DNA of 64,000 nt from positions 1 through 64,000 of the forward strand of contig JAKARZ010000001.1 of assembly GCA_021828405.1 (NCBI GenBank). Reading direction: 5' to 3'. Of this stretch, positions 56,736 through 64,000 are shown one piece after another. How positions within the stretch are numbered: position 1 is the first letter of the stretch; each line of letters begins with the position of its first letter. A model generated the notes under the pieces. It made no database searches. It saw only the letters and a list, made by a program, of their open reading frames with translations, and was not told the origin of the DNA. The stretch comes from Bacillota bacterium (GTDB taxonomy: Bacteria > Bacillota_E > Sulfobacillia > Sulfobacillales > JAIMBI01). The translations under genes were made by a program, and so were the position numbers.

Positions 56736-57664
56736 AGCTGGTTGTCACGGGCGGCGCGGGCTTTGTTGGCACGCACGTGGTGCGTGCCGCCCGCTCTCTG
56801 GAACACGAGGTCGTGGTGGTGGACCGACTGGCGCACGGGCCGTCCGGGGTACTGCCCCCCGGCGTGGAACTGGTGGCGGACGACGTCCGCCACCCGGAGC
56901 GCATTGCGCCGCGCATTGGCCAGGCCGATGTGGTGATCCACCTAGCCGCCGACGCCTCGGTGCCCCACGGAGAGCGCGCCCCCCTGGCCATGGCGGAAGA
57001 CAACCTGGCCGGCACCGCCGGAGCCCTCGAGCTGGCGCAGGCGGTGCAGGCCCGCCAATTTCGCTTCGTCTCGTCGGCCGCCGTCTATGGCGACCCCGGT
57101 CCGCATCTGCCGCTCCGCGAATCGGCGCCGCCGGCCCCCCAGTCGTTTTATGGCTGGTCCAAGTGGGCGGGCGAAGCGTGGTGCCGCCGATTTGCCGACA
57201 CCCGGGGGCTCGCGCTGGTGATTTTTCGTCCGGCCAACGTCTACGGTCCGGGACAGAACAGTAGTGGCGAAGGGGGCGTGGTCGCTCGCTTCTGCGAGCG
57301 GCTCCGGGCCAGCGCCCCGCTGGTGCGGGAAGGCTCGGGGGAGCAGGTGCGGGACTACATTCACGTGCGCGACGTCGCGGCGGCGCTGCTGCACCATCTC
57401 AGCGACAGGGTACCGGACGGGCCGGATGCTGCGGTGCAGCTTTTCAATGTGGGAACCGGTGTCGGTACCACCGTGAACGAGCTGGGGGCGGTCCTGGCGA
57501 CCATTGCCCACCGTCCGCTAGAATGGGAGTCGGCGGCTCCGCGCCCCGGTGACATCTTTGCCAGCGTCTTTGACACCGCGCATCTCGAAAGCTGGGGGTT
57601 TCACCCGACCGTGGCACTCCGTGATGGACTCCGGGAGACCTGGGAGGACTTCCGCGCACGCTAA
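56732..57664 (+). CDS. NAD-dependent nucleotide-sugar epimerase
   Basis: A 310-residue extended short-chain dehydrogenase starting with GTG at the TGA of uxs. VVTGGAGFVGTHV binds NAD, VSSAAVYGDPG carries the catalytic Ser, and FYGWSKWAGE the Tyr and Lys. RPANVYGPGQNSSGEGGVV and RDYIHVRDV are the epimerase-type substrate motifs. It is closest in pattern to UDP-hexose/UDP-pentose 4-epimerases. Coupling with uxs suggests UDP-xylose to UDP-arabinose conversion as one option. Confidence 0.85.
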   Translation: MKLVVTGGAGFVGTHVVRAARSLEHEVVVVDRLAHGPSGVLPPGVELVADDVRHPERIAPRIGQADVVIHLAADASVPHGERAPLAMAEDNLAGTAGALELAQAVQARQFRFVSSAAVYGDPGPHLPLRESAPPAPQSFYGWSKWAGEAWCRRFADTRGLALVIFRPANVYGPGQNSSGEGGVVARFCERLRASAPLVREGSGEQVRDYIHVRDVAAALLHHLSDRVPDGPDAAVQLFNVGTGVGTTVNELGAVLATIAHRPLEWESAAPRPGDIFASVFDTAHLESWGFHPTVALRDGLRETWEDFRAR

Positions 57665-57749
57665 ACCTCCTGGTTGGGGGGCGCGGGCGCCGCGGACGAC
57701 TCACCGCCTCGCTCGCATGGCTGCGAGCTCGGGCAGGCCCCGTCGCGGC

Positions 57750-58787
57750 TCAGTCGAAGCCAAGCGCCGAGAGCACCTGCCGAGCGCGCGCGTCCCAATT
57801 GTGCTGCTCGGCCACGAGGCGAAGGGCGGCCGCGCCCATGGCGGCCAGGCGCTCGGGTTGCGCCCAGAGCGAGAGAATGGCCTCAGCCAGACTCGCCGGA
57901 TCTGGCAACACGGGAAGTCCGACGCCCGCCGACGCCACGAGCGTGGACGTTTCCGACGGCCCGGTGGCAACCACGGGCAAACCATGCGACAGATAGTCAA
58001 ACACCTTGATCGGGAGCGCGAGCCGCGTGTAGGCCGTATCCCGGCGCGGCACCACCGCCAGCGAGCTACTCCAGAGCCAGGGGTGGAGCGCGTCCCCGGC
58101 CGCCGTCACGGCGCGGCACACCGGGGGCAGATCCCGCGGCGCTTCCTGCGGCCGGGTGATCAGCACCAATTCGGCGTCGGGGTGCTGCCGCGCCACGGCC
58201 TCCATGGCGGCCACCGCGATGTCTACGCCGTCGTAGGGCCCGTTGGCCCCCACATACACCACCCGATGCGGATGGCGCCGGGCGCCCGCCGGCACCGCCG
58301 CCGGGGTGCCGGCGGGCGGCAAAAGCTCGCGGTGAGGGTGGGGAAAAAGATCGGCCAGCCCGTCGGTGGGGAAAAACAGCACGGCGGCGAGTCGTCGGTA
58401 GCGCCACGTCGTGAGCGCATAGGCCCGCGCCATCGCCCATTCCTTCGGGCTCTTCGGGGGATACAGGTCCGGGAAGCGCTGATACGCGTCGCGGATATAG
58501 ATGCCCAGCGGCAGCCCGCGCCGATGAATCGCTGCCAACAGGGCGTGGTCGTCCAGCGTCATGGTCGACGTGCCAGCCTCCAGGTACACGCCGTCCACCT
58601 GTCCAAGGAGCCCCCCGGCCAGAAACGCCCGGATCCATGCCGCGCGCTGCGATCGGGTCCCCGAGATCGCCGTGACCGACGCACAGCGCGCCAGCGCCTC
58701 TGCCATCGCCCACGTGCGCACCACTGGCGCCCGGTCGCGATTCTCCAGGGGGTAGTGGCCGAGCAACAGGATGCGGGGGGGACTCAC
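57750..58787 (-). CDS. GT4-like glycosyltransferase
   Basis: A 345-residue GT-B protein (ILLLGHYPLENRDRAP at the start, VVYVGANGPYDGVDIA opening the donor domain). The E-x7-E region is replaced by LALPIKVFDYLSHG, the variant found in some GT4/GTA subfamilies. The GTG at 58787 overlaps the stop of the upstream transferase (GTGA). It shows the FDYLSHGLPVVA turn of sugar-nucleotide binding. Donor unknown. Confidence 0.82.
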   Translation of the reverse strand: MSPPRILLLGHYPLENRDRAPVVRTWAMAEALARCASVTAISGTRSQRAAWIRAFLAGGLLGQVDGVYLEAGTSTMTLDDHALLAAIHRRGLPLGIYIRDAYQRFPDLYPPKSPKEWAMARAYALTTWRYRRLAAVLFFPTDGLADLFPHPHRELLPPAGTPAAVPAGARRHPHRVVYVGANGPYDGVDIAVAAMEAVARQHPDAELVLITRPQEAPRDLPPVCRAVTAAGDALHPWLWSSSLAVVPRRDTAYTRLALPIKVFDYLSHGLPVVATGPSETSTLVASAGVGLPVLPDPASLAEAILSLWAQPERLAAMGAAALRLVAEQHNWDARARQVLSALGFD

Positions 58788-60019
58788 GAGGAAGCCAGCC
58801 CCTCGGTCCACCGCTGCATGATGCGCTCCCACGTGTAGTGCTGCTCCACGAAGTGCCGCCCCGACTGACCCAGCCGTTCCCAGACCTCGTCGGGCAAATC
58901 CGCGTAGCGGGCCACCGCCGCCGCCAACGCCACCCCGTCCTCCGGCGGCACGGTCACACCGCTGGCCGATGCGGCCACCACGCGCGCCATCTCGCCCTCA
59001 CCGCAGAAAATCACCGGGCGGGCCGCCGCCCACGCCGGGAACGCTTTGGACGGGCGCGCTCCGCGAAACAGGCGGTGGTTCTTGAGCGGCACCACCACGG
59101 CGCGAGCCAAGGCGTAGTACGCGGGCATGCGGCTCTGAGGCTGGAGATCCACGAACCGCACCCGGTCCAACCCGCGGCGCGCCGCTTCTTCCATCAGCGC
59201 CGCCCGCACCGGTCCGTCGCCCACCAGTAGGAACGTGATGTCGGTGCGGGACCGCAGATGATCTGCCGCGTCGAGAATGATGCCCAGGCCCTGGGCGTAG
59301 CCCAGCGTGCCCGGATACAGAAACACGCGCTGGCCGGTGAGCTTAAGCTCACTCACGAGGCCGGGGTCGGGGTGCGTATTGGCAAAACCCGCGACGTCCA
59401 CCCCGTTGGGCGCAAACAGCAGGCGCTCGGGCGGCAGGGCCGCTGTGTTCCGAACGGTGTCGGCAATCCCTTCAGTGACGGCGGAAATGCGGTACGCGTG
59501 GTGGTACAGGAACATCTCCAGCCGCCGGGTTGCGCCAATCACCCACGGATTGGTGACCAACCCCAGCGCGACGGCCGACTCGGGCCACAGGTCCGAGACT
59601 GAGAGAATATAGGGGATGCGCCGAATGCGCGAGTACACATAGGCCGTGATGCCCAAAAACAGCGGGGGCGACTCCACCAGCAGAAAGTCCGCCCGCCCCT
59701 GGCGCCACAATCCCATAAAACTCGTGGCCACGAACGAGAAATAATTCAGGAGGCGCCGCCGGATGCGGCCCACCCGCACGGCCCAGATCCACGTGCGCAG
59801 CACCGACACCGGGCCATCGTCTTCGTGGGCAAACAGCCGGCGGGCATATCGAGGATTGTGCTGCCCCAAATGGTGAGGAAAGGCCGCAACCACTTTCACG
59901 GTCCAGCCACGGGCCACCAGCTGCCGGGCCATCGCCTGCAGGCGAATCGACGCCGCACCGGGCTCAGGGGGATAGTATTGCGTGAGCAACAGCATTGTCG
60001 GGCGTTGCCCGTCGGCCAC
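58784..60019 (-). CDS. GT4 glycosyltransferase, WbuB-like
   Basis: A 411-residue GT-B enzyme with LLLTQYYPPEPGAASIRL at the start, typical of WbuB/WcaI-type transferases. Further marks are SDLWPESAVALG, FLYPGTLGYAQGL and PSKAFPAWAAARPV, where the second half of the E-x7-E motif is altered as in that subgroup. GTG 60019 is supported by GGCAGGAGGG; an ATG at 60073 has no ribosome site. The fold includes a membrane-associating Arg-rich patch (VGRIRRRLLNYF). It probably adds the second sugar to an undecaprenyl-linked acceptor. Confidence 0.85.
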   Translation of the reverse strand: MADGQRPTMLLLTQYYPPEPGAASIRLQAMARQLVARGWTVKVVAAFPHHLGQHNPRYARRLFAHEDDGPVSVLRTWIWAVRVGRIRRRLLNYFSFVATSFMGLWRQGRADFLLVESPPLFLGITAYVYSRIRRIPYILSVSDLWPESAVALGLVTNPWVIGATRRLEMFLYHHAYRISAVTEGIADTVRNTAALPPERLLFAPNGVDVAGFANTHPDPGLVSELKLTGQRVFLYPGTLGYAQGLGIILDAADHLRSRTDITFLLVGDGPVRAALMEEAARRGLDRVRFVDLQPQSRMPAYYALARAVVVPLKNHRLFRGARPSKAFPAWAAARPVIFCGEGEMARVVAASASGVTVPPEDGVALAAAVARYADLPDEVWERLGQSGRHFVEQHYTWERIMQRWTEGLASS

Positions 60020-60424
60020 AGTCAGCCCTCCTGCCGCCGGCCGTTCCGGCGGAACCGGCGCTCCACTTGCCATGCGCGAGTATTTTAGCACGCCCGCCGC
60101 CAACGCCGCGCCGGCAGTCTGGTCTGCTCGCTGGTCTGCGGCCGGCGCCGCTCAGGATAGCGAGGAGGGCCCGCGGACCGGAAGTCTCCGCCTCCCGGGC
60201 ATGGCATAAACCATCGCCGCCGCCGGGTGGCGACTGGCCAACGCCCGCCTATACGCCGGCTACTTGAGCACGCTCAGGTCAACGTCGGGCTACCGGGAGG
60301 GGGTCGGTTTCGCCGTCTAGTCTTTTCCGCCGCCAGGCCAGCGTCTCGCCCGTTTCATCCCCAATAACAGCGCGCGTCTCCGCGCTCCGCCCGCCAGCTG
60401 GCCGCACCCGGTTGAAACCCCCTC
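60020..60424. other. Intergenic region between two minus-strand genes
   Basis: About 400 bases without a gene. TAAAAT on the minus strand at 60081-60086 could be a -10 for the WbuB-like gene, though with no clear -35. Confidence 0.35.
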
Positions 60425-61360
60425 TTAAAGCAGGTGCACGAGCCCACCCTCGGAGACGGCCCAGGCCCGCCCACCGCCTGCCTTGGCTCGGTACAGCGCC
60501 ACATCGGCGGCGTGATACAGCGCGTCAACCGTTCGGCCATGGCGAGGACAGAGGGCGAGCCCGGCGGAAAATCGCAGATGATCACGGGTGACGCGCTCCG
60601 ATAGCTGGCGCAGGCGGGCTTCGAATGCCCCACTGTGCGCGACGCCCGTCACCCACCAGCAAAATTCATCGCCGCCCAGGCGAGCCACGGCATCGTCTGC
60701 ACGGGCCAGCGACTGCATCACGGAGGCAAACTGCTGCAACGCGACATCTCCAGCGGGATGCCCGTGCTCGTCGTTCAGCGACTTGAACCGATCAAGGTCC
60801 ATGAGCACAAACAAGCCCCCGGCTGTCCCCGAGCCAATGTCTCGGGTAACACGCTGCCACAATCCGCGGCGGTTCAGCAATCCCGTGAGTGGATCGGTGA
60901 ACGCCAAGTCGCTGAGGCGCAAGAACTGCGCATGCATAGCGACGGCGTAGGTATCCAGCGTCGTCTCCACATCCTGCAGCCAGCGCTGGCGGATCAGCGA
61001 CAGGGGTGGGCAGGGAGCCGACGGGTCAGTGGCTCTCTCGTGATAGGCGGCAAACATCAGATTATAGAGGCCCACGAACCACGACGGCAACACCTCGGCC
61101 TGGATGTGGGCGAAGCCAATCTGGCGTGCCGCATTCCGTGTCTCGGGGTCCAAGGGGGAGCTCTGAAAGGCCGGGAGGTGCTTCAGCAAGTGCGCACGAA
61201 ACCAGGCCTCCGGGTCACCGGGGGGAAGCACGGCGCGCACGGATGGATTTTCGACGGCAATAGGCACCGCCATCTCGACCCACGCCCGGTACAAGGCCTC
61301 AAGACCTACGGAACGCTGCATCCATTCCTCATCGTCCGCGTCAGTCCACTTCCAAAGCAT
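60425..61360 (-). CDS. Globin-coupled diguanylate cyclase
   Basis: A 311-residue signalling protein. Residues about 1-150 match a protoglobin sensor: IGFAHIQAEVLPSWFVGLY holds the likely haem-binding His. Residues about 155-305 are a GGDEF domain with an intact GGDEF active site at 229-233 and an RADD product-inhibition site five residues before it. It makes c-di-GMP from two GTP, probably under control of oxygen or NO bound at haem. The ATG has GGGGAGC upstream. In a region full of exopolysaccharide genes it may adjust polymer production. No EAL domain is attached. Confidence 0.86.
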   Translation of the reverse strand: MLWKWTDADDEEWMQRSVGLEALYRAWVEMAVPIAVENPSVRAVLPPGDPEAWFRAHLLKHLPAFQSSPLDPETRNAARQIGFAHIQAEVLPSWFVGLYNLMFAAYHERATDPSAPCPPLSLIRQRWLQDVETTLDTYAVAMHAQFLRLSDLAFTDPLTGLLNRRGLWQRVTRDIGSGTAGGLFVLMDLDRFKSLNDEHGHPAGDVALQQFASVMQSLARADDAVARLGGDEFCWWVTGVAHSGAFEARLRQLSERVTRDHLRFSAGLALCPRHGRTVDALYHAADVALYRAKAGGGRAWAVSEGGLVHLL

Positions 61361-61688
61361 ATCCAGCTCCCCAGAGCGTCCTGCTCATCCAGCCGCTGAG
61401 AGGCGAGTATCAGAGCCTCGGACGAGATTGTCCGCTTAAGCTGGCTAACACGCGCGGACCTCAAGCCTGCATGGGCGACGCGTGCAAATTTCCCTCGGAC
61501 ACATCCGCACGCAGTCAAATCAGGCCACGCAATCCCGGATGTTCACGAGCAACAGCGATCCTCCGCTCGCAATACCGGAAACATGTCCGAGTCATGGTGT
61601 AAAAAGCGGGCTTCGGCCGGATCGCTCAATCTAACGGAGTGTAACCGACGAAGCGGGCGGAAGTCAAAGAAGCCGCCGCATCCCACAC
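61361..61688. other. Upstream region of the diguanylate cyclase
   Basis: About 330 bases, lower in GC than its surroundings, ending at the edge of the transposon relic. No gene is supported, and a promoter could not be placed. Confidence 0.3.
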
Positions 61689-63380
61689 GGTAACGTCAAG
61701 GTCCCAGCCGGTGTGCCGCGGAGACGACGACGTGAAGTGCTGCACGAAGCGAAAAGGAGCGGCTGGCGGCGTGCCGCGCGCGACCGGCACGGGGCCGGCT
61801 GCGGGCCATCAGGCGGCAGGGGACGACCCCGGCCGGAGCCCGGGGCGGTGACGGGGATGGCCGGGGCGGACCGCGCTAGACGCGAGGAGCGCGTCCGCTA
61901 CAGGGTCCGGGTGGCGATGGCGGTAGTTCACCGCCCGTGGCAGATGGGGGATGTGCGAGCGGTGGAGGAGGCTCCGCGCGGTGGGGCGCCCGCTCGCCAT
62001 GACCCGGGGGCATGCCCCGTCCGGATCGGCGAGCGGTCCTCGTCGTACACCCCGTCGCGCTCCCAGTGCAACTGAAGTGCGATGTCCCAAGCCCGCGGAC
62101 CCACGCCCCGATTTGGGTCGCGCTGGCCGCGGCGGGCGCGAGGGTGGAATCCGTCCCACGCCGTCACCCGGCGGTCAATCCGAAACACGTGGCCTAAGGG
62201 CGGCCACGCCAAATAGTCATTCAGGGCGGTCGTCATGCGCCCCGGGCGGGTTGCGATCCGCCCGGGGCGTCGGTCGACCGTTTGGACCGGAGGGGGAAAA
62301 CTCCTCGAGGGCGAGGGCCGCGCCGGCGTCTTGGACGTGGGGTTGATTGCCTTTGACCTCCATCACCTCATGCGCCGGTTTCTCCTCCACGAGGAACCGG
62401 GCCGTGGCGGTTTGGGTAGGGAGCGCGTCGGGGGTGACAATGTGCCCGGTGATGTCCCGGGGGGCCAACAAGTCGCGGAACCTGGGAATCTCATTGGTTT
62501 TCCCGTCGACGTCCCCTGGGCCAAGGACCTGGCCCGTGCGATGGACCCTCCCGGCCAAGCGAGGGACGGGGCGCGTCCGCGCCCCGTGGGCCGAGCCCCG
62601 CCGACTTTTCCCATCGAGGGCGAGGGCGTCCCCCACCCGGCGCGTTTCGGTGTCTAACCAGGCGCGGAACACGGCATCGACGGTGTCCGGATCGACCTGC
62701 TGCAAGACGCGGCACAGGGTGGGATCGCTCGGTACCTTATAGGGGTCCCCCCAGCGCGGACACCCGAACCGGCGACGCACCGCGGGGGAGGTCATGAATC
62801 CCATCGCTGATCGCCACATCATGGCGTTGCCCGGCTAACACGGCCGCCAACGCGAGCAGCAGGACCTGGGCCAGGCGGTGGCGGATCCCGCGCCGATGCC
62901 GCGGGTCTGGGAGCGTCCCCAAGCGGGCGCCGCGCCGTCGGGGCCCAGGGGGCGGGCCCAAACCTGTTTGGGCTGGCCGTGCGCGACATAGCAACGATGC
63001 TGGCACGCGAAGCCGCGCGTCACGCCGAGGGACTCCCATCCCGCCGCCCGATAATTCGTCCCGCGGAACCGGGTAGGATCCACGAAGGTTTCCGCCACCC
63101 GGTCGGGTGCCCGTAGACCGCCTCCCAGTCCACGCTAAGGCGCTGGGTGGTCGAGGCCAGCGCCTTGGAGGCCCAATGCGGCACGTGCATTCGGGGAGAA
63201 TCAAGAACCGGGCATGATTCACCACGAACTTCAGCCGCGCCCCTTGCTGGGCCCGGCTCCACCCGATCCACTGGTCGCGCCCGCACCATCCAGGCCGCGG
63301 CCGCCCGCTCCATCAACGCGTCCCATTCCGTCTCGACCGACGCCGATCAACCGTTTCCGCAACTATGACAAGGCCTTGCC
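61689..63380 (-). mobile_element. DUF4338 (DruA-like)/ISAs1-like insertion element, inactivated
   Basis: About 1.7 kb on the minus strand. Its 5' part (63316-62900, in two or three frames) encodes a DUF4338 domain: FLILPRMHVP-type sequence, HWASKALASTTQRLSVDWEA, ETFVDPTRFRGTNYRAAGW and AHGQPKQVWARPLGP. Then RGIRHRLAQVLLLALAAVLA and the ISAs1-like DDE core follow: ALDGKSRRGS, DVDGKTNEIPRFRDLL and DITGHIVTPDALPTQTATAR. The last part (62236-61930) keeps YDEDRSPIRTGHAPG. Several frameshifts break it. Matching ends at 32141-32873 define the boundaries at about 61689 and 63380. Confidence 0.78.
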
Positions 63381-63402
63381 GCGTCTCATGGGTTCGACTC
63401 GG

Positions 63403-64000
63403 TCACATGGCCCCGTCACGGCGGGCCACGGTGCCCACCGTGCGACACAGGATGCCGAGGTCCCGACCGAGAGACCAACGCCGGCAGTATTCGAGGTCGA
63501 AGCGAATCGCATCCAGCGTGGAGAGGGCCCCGCGGCCCGACACCTGCGCCAGCCCGGTGATGCCGGGCTTGACAGCCAGGCGCTGCCGCATTTCCGCGTC
63601 ATAAAGCGCCACGATCTCCGGCACTTCCGGCCGCGGACCCACCAGCGACATGTCGCCCACCAACACGTTCCACAGGTTGGGTAGTTCATCCAGCGAGGTG
63701 CGCCTGAGCCATCGGCCCGATCGCGTGATGCGATCGTCGCCTTCATCCTGGAACCGATACGTGGCGAGCGCCGCCTGCGTGTGGGGCGCCTGCCACCGCC
63801 GCTCGGCATCCGGCACCATAGTGCGAAACTTGATGAGGCGAAACGGCCGGCCGTGCTGGCCGACCCGGACTTGCCGAAACAAAATGGCCCCCGGCCCGTC
63901 ACGGCGGATCCAAAGCGCAATGGCCAGCGAAAGCGGCAGCGTCGCGAGGAGGCCGACGACCGCGAATAACACGTCCAACATGCGTTTGGCCGCCCGCTGC
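63403..64000 (-). CDS. Polyprenyl-phosphate sugar transferase, 5' end outside the window
   Basis: The C-terminal bacterial sugar transferase domain: [34 protein letters not shown] with the catalytic acidic residues, then [14 protein letters not shown] and [13 protein letters not shown]. The frame stays open to the edge (AAKRMLDV), and the first visible ATG lacks a ribosome site, so an N-terminal part probably lies beyond 64000. It is a second initiating enzyme besides the one at 51594. Its stop lies 20 bases from the transposon relic. Confidence 0.85.
   Translation of the reverse strand, partial: QRAAKRMLDVLFAVVGLLATLPLSLAIALWIRRDGPGAILFRQVRVGQHGRPFRLIKFRTMVPDAERRWQAPHTQAALATYRFQDEGDDRITRSGRWLRRTSLDELPNLWNVLVGDMSLVGPRPEVPEIVALYDAEMRQRLAVKPGITGLAQVSGRGALSTLDAIRFDLEYCRRWSLGRDLGILCRTVGTVARRDGAM

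Overview
The window reads as one stretch of a high-GC bacterial chromosome, most likely a Bacillota lineage of the Sulfobacillus/Clostridia-like kind. The evidence is a NiaR-type repressor, purine-rich Shine-Dalgarno (SD) sites, many GTG starts, an M-box magnesium riboswitch, an ECF sigma/anti-sigma pair and an S53 acid-protease relic. Species-level placement is inference. No rRNA, tRNA, CRISPR array or plasmid/phage backbone is visible.

About half of the window is surface-polysaccharide machinery. Positions 505-7975 (minus) hold four tightly coupled genes: a methyltransferase with a coiled-coil tail and three glycosyltransferases, two of which fuse GT2 and GT4 modules in opposite orders. Positions 8127-14136 (plus) hold five overlapping genes: four GT4 enzymes and an O-antigen-ligase-type membrane protein. 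UDP-glucose dehydrogenase, two GT2 enzymes and a sugar epimerase follow up to 19380. Later pieces of the same pathway are a Wzx-like flippase (39196), a GT2 and a MurJ (45328-47831), two polyprenyl-phosphate sugar transferases (51594, and 63403 cut by the edge), UDP-xylose synthase plus an epimerase (55773-57664), and two GT4 enzymes (57750-60019). Together Ugd and Uxs would supply UDP-glucuronate and UDP-xylose, the sugar transferases would start chains on undecaprenyl phosphate, the glycosyltransferases would extend them, and the flippase and ligase would export and polymerise them. A globin-coupled diguanylate cyclase (60425) may tie this to c-di-GMP signalling.

Positions 19693-30023 are envelope and housekeeping genes: a secreted GH18 glycosidase with a peptidoglycan-binding insert, a lipoprotein, a FUSC-type membrane protein, a DUF402 protein, NiaR, an NCS1 permease, a DHH phosphoesterase and an L,D-transpeptidase. 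Positions 30456-37210 hold the most interesting set. Two NRAMP-related transporters are each followed, 70-76 bases downstream, by a related single-membrane-span small protein. The second unit sits behind a consensus-like promoter and a clear M-box (Mg2+) riboswitch, so these look like NRAMP-related magnesium importers with a previously unnoted small partner. A serine peptidase gene lies between the two units.

The gaps contain decayed mobile DNA: three copies of a DUF4338(DruA-like)/ISAs1-like element (61689-63380, 32141-32873, and an end fragment at 53076), and IS3, ISAzo13, IS110 and IS630 relics. An S53 peptidase pseudogene (37380-38394) and a run of 30 cytosines inside one IS relic also stand out.
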